The notes under the pieces: model-generated
Database searches by the model: none
Told to the model about the DNA's origin: nothing
Seen by the model: only the letters and a program-made list of their open reading frames with translations
In this document: piece by piece, positions 8,227 through 14,936 of the stretch
Layout of the letters: each line of letters begins with the position of its first letter
Numbering within the stretch: position 1 is the stretch's first letter
Assembly (NCBI GenBank): GCA_003133425.1
Contig: PKXI01000381.1
Location: forward strand, 1 to 22,641
Length of the DNA: 22,641 bases
Origin: Acidobacteriaceae bacterium
GTDB lineage: Bacteria; Acidobacteriota; Terriglobia; Terriglobales; Acidobacteriaceae
Direction: 5' to 3'
Program-made: the position numbers and the translations under genes

Positions 8227-8338
8227 TTCTCCAAACCCAGGAACGATGCAGGATTTACCGAATGACTCCCAAAATGGGCTCGTTGCCCAATGTCGGAGCC
8301 ACCCGCATTACCCCAATGCGAACCAAGACAAGCACCTA

Positions 8339-8389
8339 TTATCCACGGGTTTTTTCTTGTCACCCTAGTTCCGGTCTGCTTATCCACGG
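8339..8389 (+). promoter_or_regulatory. Pair of DnaA-box-like sites
   Basis: TTATCCACGG occurs at 8339-8348 and again, in the same orientation, at 8380-8389 (41 bp apart). The first eight bases equal the strong DnaA box TTATCCACA; the ninth is G instead of A. A T-tract (TTTTTT, from 8350) lies between them. In this position they would more likely regulate the flanking genes than serve as an origin, since no dnaA, dnaN, gyrB, parAB or rpmH is nearby. Confidence 0.4.
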
Positions 8390-8545
8390 CAACTCTTGGC
8401 ATAATCGCAGCAAGGGTGGTTTCTCCGTAACTGTTCCAGGAGCTAGGTCGGGGCCCTGAGCCGGGAAGTCCAGTTCAGGGAACGAGTTCAGAACCGGGAA
8501 TTCACGACCCACGACAGTGCGTACTACCTGCGGGAGTACTCAAGA

Positions 8546-9499
8546 GTGACCAGCTATAGCCGTCAGGACGTTCTGCGTATCTTGCAAATAAGTTCCCATC
8601 AATTGCAAGGGTGGGAAAGAGCCGGACTCATTCCCCAGCAACCGACCTACACATTCCAGGATCTGGGTCAATTGAGAACTCTGCGCATCCTGCGCGAGGA
8701 CGATGTGCCGGCAGCCTGCATCCGGGATTCGATCCTGGCCATGAAGGCCGTGGCCGGTATGGCCAATCCGCTCCTGGAGGCTTGCGTGGTTCGAACCGGT
8801 GCGCGCCTCGCCTTCCGCCATCACGGCGCCATGGTGGACCCCATCCGTCGGCAGTTGCTGTTTGACTTCGAACGTCTTGACAAGCTTGATCAGGTTGATC
8901 GTCCGTCTGCCCACTCTGAACCCTCCCGGCTCCACAGTGCGGTCGCCCCCGAGCCCCGCGGCATCCAGGACCGCTTTCTTGCCGCGGTGCAGGCAGAGGA
9001 GGCTGGCGAAAAGCCCCGCGCCATCGCTCTCTACGAGGAGATTCTCGGACTCGATCCGGACTATGCGCCGGCCAGCATAAATCTTGGCACACTGCACTTT
9101 CATCTCCACCAGTATGCCCGCGCCGAAGAGTTCTACCGCCGCGCTACCGTTGCCGATCCAGGTTACGTGCTCGCCTACTTCGATCTTGGAAATGTGCTGG
9201 ACGAACTCGAGCGCCCGGATGAGTCGATCACAGCCTACTGCAAGGCCGTTTCCCTTGCGCCTCGCTACGCAGACGCACACTACAACCTCGCCCTGGCCTA
9301 TGAACGCAAAGGCAAACATCGCCCTGCCCTGCGCCACTGGCAGGCCTATGTGCGGCTGGACAACCGCGGCCCCTGGGCCGAGCACGCCCGCGGCCAGATT
9401 CGCAAGCTCCTCAGCCGCGAAAGGCTTTTCATCACTTCGCGCGCCGACCGGTATGTCCCACCCCGCAAAGGAACTGCGGCACTGGCGCTGGTTAGCTAG
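8546..9499 (+). CDS. MerR-type HTH / TPR fusion protein, putative regulator
   Basis: A 317-residue soluble protein starting at GTG 8546, with GGGAG (8532-8536) 9 nt upstream. Residues 4-70 read as a winged helix of the MerR class: S-R-Q-D-V-L-R-I-L then a Q-L-Q-G-W-E-R-A-G-L-I recognition segment and a following F-x-D-L-x-x-L-R-T-L-R helix. Residues 71-135 form a linker without a recognised motif. Residues about 140-275 form four tetratricopeptide repeats, with P-x-Y/A positions such as D-P-D-Y-A-P-A-S-I-N-L-G and A-P-R-Y-A-D-A-H-Y-N-L-A-L-A-Y. Known families: MerR HTH binds DNA, TPRs bind protein partners. The combination suggests a DNA-binding scaffold regulated by a partner protein; its target is unknown. 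MerR cysteine metal ligands are not seen. It is transcribed away from the multi-PAS gene and converges with mmuM. Confidence 0.75.
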   Translation: MTSYSRQDVLRILQISSHQLQGWERAGLIPQQPTYTFQDLGQLRTLRILREDDVPAACIRDSILAMKAVAGMANPLLEACVVRTGARLAFRHHGAMVDPIRRQLLFDFERLDKLDQVDRPSAHSEPSRLHSAVAPEPRGIQDRFLAAVQAEEAGEKPRAIALYEEILGLDPDYAPASINLGTLHFHLHQYARAEEFYRRATVADPGYVLAYFDLGNVLDELERPDESITAYCKAVSLAPRYADAHYNLALAYERKGKHRPALRHWQAYVRLDNRGPWAEHARGQIRKLLSRERLFITSRADRYVPPRKGTAALALVS

Positions 9500-9565
9500 G
9501 AACTTCAACTCTACACAAAGACCGAGTGCCCCACCTTCATTCCCTCGTCAACTTGGACGTGTGCA

Positions 9566-10513
9566 TCACAGTTGTGTGGCCGCCCGCACAACCTCACGAA
9601 TATGAGCGGGACGCGTCCGGCAGCAGCCACCCACGATCTGTGCCCCTGCAGCAAACCACCCCGCCGCCATTTCGCCAAAATCGGCAGGATCGGTCGTACC
9701 CGTCCAGCACCTCGCCTCCGCATCCCATACCTCTCCCGAGTTGGGATAGACCAAAACTGGCTTGTTTGAGGCAGTGCGCAACTCAGCGATGAGGGATGGA
9801 AGCCAGCGGGGCGGAACGCAGTTCACGCCAATCGCCACCGTCTGCGGCAGTGCAGCAACGAGTGAGGCGCAATCTCGAACCCGCTCTCCGTGGGAGACGT
9901 GCTTGTCGTCGCGACAGGAGAAGCTGAACCACGCTGACAACATCGGCCAGGGAGCGAGCGCTTCGCCCACGGCGCGGACCTCTTCAAGCGAAGGGAAGGT
10001 TTCAAAAGCGAGTAAGTCGGGGGCGAGCAGATCAGGAGCCTGCGGATCGGTTGCGCTGGCAAGCACTTCAATGCGCTCGCGATGGAAGCGGACCAGTTCG
10101 GCATAGGAGCAGTTGTAGTTGCCGTGGTACTCGGCGCCATTGTGCAACGCCGCACCGTATGGGCCGAGCGAGCCGGCGACAAGGACGCGGCGTCCAGGAA
10201 ATTCGGCGACTACTGAGCGGCCCAGCGCGACTGACCGCAGCAGGGCGCCATCTGCGCGTTCCGGCGGGAGGCCGATCTCGGAATAGCCCATGCGCGAAAC
10301 CTGGTAGCTGCAAGTTGCAATGCACTGGGAACCCGCCTGAATGTATGCGCGATGTACGGCTGCGACTTTTTCGGGCTCGTCTTCGAGAACATGGGCGGAC
10401 CAGAGCGGCCCGTCGATGCGTGCGCCCAGATATTCGAGTTCCGAGGCCACGCCGCCGTCGATGACGCAGATACCGCGCAGAAGTTCTTCTCGGGCGTCAG
10501 CTCTTTCTGCCAT
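9566..10513 (-). CDS. mmuM: Homocysteine S-methyltransferase, MmuM family
   Basis: This 315-residue protein belongs to the zinc-dependent homocysteine methyltransferase family. These enzymes transfer a methyl group from S-methylmethionine (or S-adenosylmethionine) to homocysteine to make methionine. The family zinc ligands are present: G-V-N-C (C232) and G-G-C-C (C297, C298), with spacing like that of E. coli MmuM. The N-terminal D-G-G-V-A-S-E-L-E signature (19-27; many homologues read D-G-G-x-A-T-x-L-E) and the G-S-L-G-P-Y-G motif (114-120) also fit. Length is normal for a stand-alone MmuM; there is no cobalamin domain as in MetH. The ATG at 10513 has no good ribosome site, so the start is less certain than the identity. 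No S-methylmethionine permease gene is adjacent. The 160-bp upstream gap shows no riboswitch I recognise. Confidence 0.88.
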   Translation of the reverse strand: MAERADAREELLRGICVIDGGVASELEYLGARIDGPLWSAHVLEDEPEKVAAVHRAYIQAGSQCIATCSYQVSRMGYSEIGLPPERADGALLRSVALGRSVVAEFPGRRVLVAGSLGPYGAALHNGAEYHGNYNCSYAELVRFHRERIEVLASATDPQAPDLLAPDLLAFETFPSLEEVRAVGEALAPWPMLSAWFSFSCRDDKHVSHGERVRDCASLVAALPQTVAIGVNCVPPRWLPSLIAELRTASNKPVLVYPNSGEVWDAEARCWTGTTDPADFGEMAAGWFAAGAQIVGGCCRTRPAHIREVVRAATQL

Positions 10514-10673
10514 GAGGAAATGTTACCGCCGCCGCTACGAATCCGAATCCGCTTACCTGGTCAGCAACCTTCATCTACCGGCAGAGCGAGCGAGGCGCAC
10601 CTGCTTACCAGAACAACATTCCCTGAGCTGCGGAGACGAAGACAAGCAGGTCGAACCGCCGTATCCAATGCCG

Positions 10674-10847
10674 TTATTTAGCGGAATCTCTCTGACGCGT
10701 TGCCTTCACTCCCGACAGAATCCCCATTCCAACCATCACAACCGCGCCCACAATAATCCAATGCGTTGGCACATGAACCAGGCGGGCAGCGTAAGCCAAT
10801 CCGGCAATCATGATTGCGAACCCGACAGCATACAGTCCAAACGACAT
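10674..10847 (-). CDS. 57-residue two-helix membrane protein
   Basis: A short gene with a strong ribosome site: AAAGGAGA followed 4-5 nt later by ATG at 10847, ending in TAA at 10674-10676. The peptide has two hydrophobic segments (about residues 3-22, rich in G, A, I and V, and 30-46, I-I-V-G-A-V-V-M-V-G-M-G-I-L) separated by a short polar turn with two histidines. A basic tail follows (K-A-T-R-Q-R-D-S-A-K), which by the positive-inside rule would be cytoplasmic. No known family is recognised. It lies 71 bp downstream of the Crp-type regulator gene on the same strand and could share its transcript, though a short inverted repeat (10883-10898) lies between them. Codon use and ribosome site make it a real gene despite its size. 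Confidence 0.75.
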   Translation of the reverse strand: MSFGLYAVGFAIMIAGLAYAARLVHVPTHWIIVGAVVMVGMGILSGVKATRQRDSAK

Positions 10848-10882
10848 GAGATCTCCTTTGCGAGGTATTGTGTGGGTTTCAA

Positions 10883-10898
10883 GTCCGGCTTAGCGGAC
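10883..10898 (-). other. Short inverted repeat between the crp-like and small membrane protein genes
   Basis: GTCCG (10883-10887) and CGGAC (10894-10898) pair around a 6-nt loop, just after the regulator's stop codon. No T-run follows on the minus strand, so it may be a weak or rho-assisted terminator or an mRNA-stabilising hairpin rather than a classic terminator. Confidence 0.3.
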
Positions 10899-10918
10899 CA
10901 GATCCGGGAACCAGAAAC

Positions 10919-11662
10919 TCACAAAAGCCTGGCTCTTTTGGCGGCTAGAGCCCGGCTGAGTGGCGGGTCTAGCAGTTTGGGCCTGGACGCGTTCTCTTCG
11001 GGCAATGAATCCTGCAGTACCATGTCGAGCAGCGATGTGTGAACCCGAATGCGGCCATCGTATTCGATGTAACCGAGCTTTCTGAAGCGATTCATGAAGA
11101 AGCTGACCCGGGAGCGGGTAGTCCCGATCATCTCCGCTAGCGTCTCCTGAGTCACAGGGGGAATCAGCGGTTCCGGCTCACCCTCTTTTCCAAAGTCCGC
11201 CATCAACAGCAGTGTTCGCGCCAGGCGTCTCTCGCTGGAGTTGAAAAGCTGATCAACGAGGTCCGCCTGGGTCCGGATGCCCCTGGTCAGGATGAACTGC
11301 ATGAAGAAGTCGGAGAACGCATGTTCCTCATGCAGGGCGCGGAGCATCCTTTCCCTCTCGATTTTGAGCACCATGCAAACGGAAACCGCTGACGCTGTTG
11401 CAGTTCGCAGCGCTTCCACTCCTGCCATCGACTCTTCGCCAAAAAAGTCTCCTGGGGCAAGCAGAGTCACTGTGGCTTCTTTCCCGCGTTTGGAAATGAC
11501 GGTGAGCTTTGCCCGGCCATTCTGCAGGTAGAACACCGCATCTGCCGGTCCCCCCTGACGAAAAATATCCTGCCTTGCCGCTTCACGACGGATGCTTCTT
11601 CCCGGCCCTTCAGTGGCGAGAAAGGTTTGGGTATCAAAATTTCTATTGGTTATGCGATTCAT
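10919..11662 (-). CDS. Crp/Fnr-family transcriptional regulator
   Basis: A 247-residue regulator. The ATG at 11662 is chosen over a GTG six codons upstream because the AGGAGG ribosome site (11676-11671) lies 8 nt before the ATG. The first half is a cyclic-nucleotide-binding beta-roll: F-R-Q-G-G-P-A-D-A-V-F-Y-L-Q-N-G, then L-A-P-G-D-F-F-G-E-E-S and an A-L-R-T-A-T-A segment where CRP has its phosphate-binding R-S. The second half has the Crp helix-turn-helix T-Q-E-T-L-A-E-M-I-G-T-T-R-S-R-V-S-F-F, then a wing (L-G-Y-I-E-Y-D-G-R-I-R-V). No N-terminal cysteine cluster is present, so it is not an Fe-S FNR. Ligand unknown; the R-T pair allows cyclic nucleotide binding but does not prove it. A 6-bp dyad lies upstream at 11798-11814. 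Confidence 0.88.
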   Translation of the reverse strand: MNRITNRNFDTQTFLATEGPGRSIRREAARQDIFRQGGPADAVFYLQNGRAKLTVISKRGKEATVTLLAPGDFFGEESMAGVEALRTATASAVSVCMVLKIERERMLRALHEEHAFSDFFMQFILTRGIRTQADLVDQLFNSSERRLARTLLLMADFGKEGEPEPLIPPVTQETLAEMIGTTRSRVSFFMNRFRKLGYIEYDGRIRVHTSLLDMVLQDSLPEENASRPKLLDPPLSRALAAKRARLL

Positions 11663-11797
11663 AACGACTGCCTCCTGCACGCGTTCCGGCTGCCAATGAG
11701 CCTCATCCGCACTACCTACAGCGGAGGCGGGCTTTGATTCCGCTTCTCATCGCAGAATCTCGCACACAATGACAGGCTTGCACGGCTGGGGGCAAGA

Positions 11798-11814
11798 GTC
11801 TGAGCAGTTCAGAC
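11798..11814. promoter_or_regulatory. Perfect dyad GTCTGA-N5-TCAGAC
   Basis: The arms GTCTGA (11798-11803) and TCAGAC (11809-11814) are perfectly symmetric around 5 nt. The site lies between the rel stop codon (11858) and the Crp-type gene start (11662), both on the minus strand. It could be a protein-binding operator for the regulator or a weak hairpin behind rel; no T-run follows on the minus strand, which argues against a simple terminator. Confidence 0.35.
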
Positions 11815-11857
11815 CTATGGTTGCGTTGATTTGATGGAGTCTCCGGCGGAAGCGCCC

Positions 11858-14182
11858 TTACAGCTTTTGCGTCCGCTGTACGGCCCGTACGCCGGCGACG
11901 CGGCGAAGGCCCAGAACCATGCGGTTCAGGTGACGCACATCTTCGGCTTCAACCACAAACTCGATGATGGCTTCGCCGTCCTCGTCGTGGCGCATCTCCA
12001 CGCCGCGGATATTGGTGTTGTCATCGGAGATTGTAGCGGTCAGTTCCTTCAACATGCCTGTGCGGTCGTCGCAGAAGACGGTGATCTTGACCGGGTAGCG
12101 CTGCGGCTTGCCCGCGGTCTGGTCGCCTACGCGCGACCATTCCACGGCGATGCGGCGGTCGCTCTCATAAAGCAGGTTCTGCACATTAGGGCAACTGCGC
12201 GCATGAACGGCAACGCCCTTGCCACGCGTAACATATCCCACGATCTCCTCGCCGCGAATGGGGTTACAACATCGTGCGCGATAGACGAGCAGATCGTTCT
12301 GGCCTTCCACCTGAAGCGAGTCAGAGCCCGTAAGGTGCAGTTTGCGCACCGCATCGGACATGCCGGCCTCGCCACCCACCCCCGGCTTGGTTTCCGGGGC
12401 GGGCTCGGCATCGCCCAGGTTTGCGTACCCAGGCGCCAACTTGTTGAGTATCTGGTGCGCCGAGTGCTTGCCGGAGCCGAGCGTGGCCAAAAGGTCTGCA
12501 GCGGTCGCCACGCCGTATTCGTTGGCAATGCGGCCCAGGTCCTGGTCAGAGATCTGGTTCATTGGAACCTTGAACTTACGCGCCTCGCGCTCTAGCAGCT
12601 TGCGACCAATCTCCACCGCCCTGCGCCGCTGGTCCTCGTTCAGCCAGTGCTTGATCTTGTTGCGCGCGCGCGGACTCTTGACGAACGTAAGCCAGTCGCG
12701 GCTCGGTTTGTGATCCTTCTGCGTGACGATCTCGACAATGTCGCCGGTCCGCAGCTTGGTGCGCAGTGGCACCATGCGGCTGTTGACTTTGGCGCCTACA
12801 CAGGTGTGGCCCACCTCGGTATGAATCGTGTAGGCAAAGTCGATGGGCGTGCCGTCGGCCGGAACCACCACAACCTTTCCCTTCGGCGTGAAGGTGTAGA
12901 CCTCGTCCGGATAGAGGTCCATCTTCAGGCTGGAAAGGAACTCGTTGGGGTCGGTCATCTCCTTCTGCCACTCGACCAACTGCCGAATCCAATTGAGCCG
13001 TTCCTCGTCGCGGGCCGTTACGGCGCCATCACCGGCCTTGTACTTCCAGTGCGCCGCAATGCCTTCCTCGGCGATGCGGTGCATCTCTTCGGTGCGGATC
13101 TGCACTTCAAACTGGTGGCCGCTGGCGCCCATCACCGTGGTGTGCAGAGATTGGTAGCGGTTGGCACGCGGGATAGCGATGAAGTCCTTGATGCGTCCCG
13201 GCACCGGTCGCCAAAGCGTGTGAATAAGACCGAAGACCGCATAACACGCGGCTACGTCCTGTGTAATCACGCGGAGGGCCAGCAAATCGTATACCTGATC
13301 GAAGGAAACCTTGGAGCGTTCGATCTTCTGGAAGATGGAATAGAGCCTCTTGATGCGCCACTCCACGCGAGCCTCGATGCCGTTTTCGCGCAGCTGGTCC
13401 ACCAGCGTCTCTTCAACGCCGCGCAGAAACTGCTCGCCCTCGATGCGCCTGGCCTCTACCGCTGCGGAAACCTTCTCGTAGCTCACCGGGTCGGTATAAC
13501 GGAAGGCCAGGTCTTCGAGTTCGCCGCGTACCTTGCCCATGCCGAGCCGGTGTGCCAGCGGGGCATAGATGTCCTGCGTCTCGCGGGCAATCGCCTCTTG
13601 CCGGTCCGGCTGCAGATGTTCAAGAGTACGCATGTTGTGCAGCCGGTCGGCTAGCTTGATCAGGACCACGCGCACATCCGACACCATGGCCAGCAGCATC
13701 TTGCGCACGTTCTCAGCCTGACGGTCCTCGCGATTGGCAAATTGAATTTTGTCGATCTTGGTGACGCCTTCGACGATGTGGGCTACCTGGTCGCCAAACT
13801 TTTCTGCAATTTCTTCATTGGTTGCCGGCGTGTCCTCAACCGAGTCGTGCAGCAGTCCCGCGGCAATGGACGTCGCGTCCATCTTCAGCTCCGCCAGCAC
13901 TTCAGCAACCTCAAGCGGATGAATGATGTATGGCTCGCCCGAGGCCCGCATTTGCCCTTCGTGATGCTTGACGCAAAAATCCCATGCCTTGCGGATCAGG
14001 GAGACGTCTTCACTGGGGCGGTTGGCCTGTACCTGGCGGAGAAGGGCTTCAAAGCGCTGGTTGATCGAGAGTGGATCGATCAGGGGTGTCCCAGCGTCGC
14101 GCACCAAAACTTCCGCGTCCGCCCGAGGAGCCGGGGACGCGCTTGGAACTTCTTCCGGTATCGTCTGCCGGACAGTCGCCAT
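11858..14182 (-). CDS. rel: Bifunctional (p)ppGpp synthetase/hydrolase Rel (RelA/SpoT homologue)
   Basis: This 774-residue protein makes and degrades the stringent-response alarmone. The N-terminal HD hydrolase domain (about 60-215) keeps its metal ligands (H88 in Y-I-I-H-P, H112-D113 and E116-D117 in L-L-H-D-S-V-E-D). The synthetase domain (about 245-370) has R-I-K-D at 330-333, the R-x-K-D form associated with bifunctional enzymes, then Y-Q-S-L-H-T and E-V-Q-I-R-T. A TGS domain (about 428-490), helical linker and C-terminal ACT domain (about 695-774) complete the long-RSH architecture. The usual N-G-Y before Q-S-L-H-T reads N-R-Y here. The ATG at 14182 has no ribosome site but a perfect TATAAT five bases upstream, which suggests a leaderless mRNA; a later GTG or TTG start near residue 25 is possible. 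It is followed by the Crp-type gene after 195 bp. Confidence 0.95.
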   Translation of the reverse strand: MATVRQTIPEEVPSASPAPRADAEVLVRDAGTPLIDPLSINQRFEALLRQVQANRPSEDVSLIRKAWDFCVKHHEGQMRASGEPYIIHPLEVAEVLAELKMDATSIAAGLLHDSVEDTPATNEEIAEKFGDQVAHIVEGVTKIDKIQFANREDRQAENVRKMLLAMVSDVRVVLIKLADRLHNMRTLEHLQPDRQEAIARETQDIYAPLAHRLGMGKVRGELEDLAFRYTDPVSYEKVSAAVEARRIEGEQFLRGVEETLVDQLRENGIEARVEWRIKRLYSIFQKIERSKVSFDQVYDLLALRVITQDVAACYAVFGLIHTLWRPVPGRIKDFIAIPRANRYQSLHTTVMGASGHQFEVQIRTEEMHRIAEEGIAAHWKYKAGDGAVTARDEERLNWIRQLVEWQKEMTDPNEFLSSLKMDLYPDEVYTFTPKGKVVVVPADGTPIDFAYTIHTEVGHTCVGAKVNSRMVPLRTKLRTGDIVEIVTQKDHKPSRDWLTFVKSPRARNKIKHWLNEDQRRRAVEIGRKLLEREARKFKVPMNQISDQDLGRIANEYGVATAADLLATLGSGKHSAHQILNKLAPGYANLGDAEPAPETKPGVGGEAGMSDAVRKLHLTGSDSLQVEGQNDLLVYRARCCNPIRGEEIVGYVTRGKGVAVHARSCPNVQNLLYESDRRIAVEWSRVGDQTAGKPQRYPVKITVFCDDRTGMLKELTATISDDNTNIRGVEMRHDEDGEAIIEFVVEAEDVRHLNRMVLGLRRVAGVRAVQRTQKL

Positions 14183-14187
14183 GCTTC

Positions 14188-14193
14188 ATTATA
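14188..14193 (-). promoter_or_regulatory. TATAAT -10 box directly before the rel start codon
   Basis: On the minus strand TATAAT occupies 14193-14188 and is followed by GAAGC and then ATG (14182-14180). A start 6-7 nt after a -10 box would fall on or next to the A of the ATG, leaving no leader and no Shine-Dalgarno site. No good -35 box is seen 16-18 bp upstream, so the promoter call is tentative. Confidence 0.4.
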
Positions 14194-14437
14194 GGCCGCT
14201 TCCGTTCCATGCGCGTGATAGCAGTGGTGGACGAGTCCGGATGGACGTTGGCGCAACAGTGAGTATTCCATGCAGACGACAGCGTGGAATCATGTGTTGC
14301 ACTTACGTGTTTATCGATGCTATGCGCTTGTCGGATCTGGACAGCCCTGCCCAGCGTGCCCGAGATCACATCCTGTCGATCACAAAAAGGGAGTAACCTT
14401 TCCGACTGGAGTAGAGGTCCAAAAAGGGGAGGAACTT

Positions 14438-14881
14438 ATGCTGAAGAGCCTCTTACTTACTGCCACGGCCGTGGCAATCGTGGCAGGTGTCTTCGCAGCC
14501 AGTGTCGGGCATGCCGATAAGACCACTTCGAAAGTATCCATTCCGGCCCAGAAGACCACGCCTGTCAGCGGCAAGCAGATTTACGGGCACTATTGCGCGC
14601 CATGCCACGGCGTGACCGGCGGGGGCAATGGCCCCGTTGCCGCCGAGCTCAAGACCCGACCGGCCGATTTGACCTTGCTCAGCAGGAACAACGGAGGCAA
14701 GTTTCCGTCGGCTCACGTCATCAGTGTTCTGCAGTTCGGCACCAGGTTTCCGTCGCACGGCACAATCGAAATGCCGGTTTGGGGACCTGTCCTTGGTAAG
14801 ATGGACCAGGCCAACCCCCAGGAAAGGCTGCTCAGAATCAGCAATTTGAGCCACTACCTGGAGACGATTCAGGTCAAGTGA
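14438..14881 (+). CDS. Exported class I c-type cytochrome
   Basis: A 147-residue protein preceded by GGGGAGG (14426-14432) five bases before ATG 14438; this decides the start against a longer open frame beginning at 14270. A Sec signal peptide (residues 1-26, basic K3 then a hydrophobic core, cleavage likely after G-H-A) sends it to the periplasm. The single haem motif C-A-P-C-H (53-57) attaches haem c covalently, and the M in E-M-P-V-W-G (M112) is the expected distal iron ligand. The small size and G-x-Y-C-A-P-C-H-G context fit mono-haem cytochrome c domains that shuttle electrons in respiratory chains. The electron partners are unknown; no oxidase or reductase genes are adjacent. It is divergent from rel and followed after 55 bp by the methyltransferase gene. 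Confidence 0.88.
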   Translation: MLKSLLLTATAVAIVAGVFAASVGHADKTTSKVSIPAQKTTPVSGKQIYGHYCAPCHGVTGGGNGPVAAELKTRPADLTLLSRNNGGKFPSAHVISVLQFGTRFPSHGTIEMPVWGPVLGKMDQANPQERLLRISNLSHYLETIQVK

Positions 14882-14936
14882 AGGCCGGCGGCGCAGTTTG
14901 CTTCCGGCGTTAGGGTCAAGAACCCCGAGGGAGCAT

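Larger units (their letters stand above)
8154..8545. other. 392-bp divergent intergenic region
   Basis: No gene is supported here. It separates the start of the multi-PAS gene (minus) from the HTH/TPR gene (plus). It contains a candidate minus-strand promoter (8197-8226), two direct copies of TTATCCACGG (8339-8348 and 8380-8389) with a T-tract between them, and the GGGAG ribosome site of the plus gene (8532-8536). The minus frame stays open up to 8402, but its predicted residues are cysteine- and glycine-rich with no domain, so I do not treat it as coding. Confidence 0.5.

Noticed and set aside
8154..8402. 83-codon N-terminal extension of the multi-PAS protein.
   Set aside because: Its residues show no PAS or other domain and are rich in C, G and S; the region holds promoter-like and DnaA-box-like sites.
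8540..9508. A 322-codon minus-strand frame opposite the HTH/TPR gene.
   Set aside because: The plus strand has clear HTH and TPR motifs and a ribosome site; the minus frame has none.
10000..10060. Apparent duplication P-D-L-L-A-P-D-L-L-A in MmuM.
   Set aside because: The two copies use different codons for most residues, so it is not a recent DNA duplication and does not disturb the family motifs.
10514..10673. Possible riboswitch (SAM, SAH or cobalamin) upstream of the methionine-synthesis gene mmuM.
   Set aside because: I could not find the conserved cores of those riboswitches in the 160 bp on the minus strand; a covariance-model scan would be needed to overturn this.
14364..14384. Two GATCACA words, 14 bp apart, resembling CRP half-sites upstream of the cytochrome gene.
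   Set aside because: They are direct rather than inverted repeats and the spacing does not make a Crp-type palindrome.
14270..14437. Upstream extension of the cytochrome frame, including a C-P-A-C motif.
   Set aside because: A strong ribosome site precedes ATG 14438, and starting there gives a proper signal peptide; the extension would bury it.
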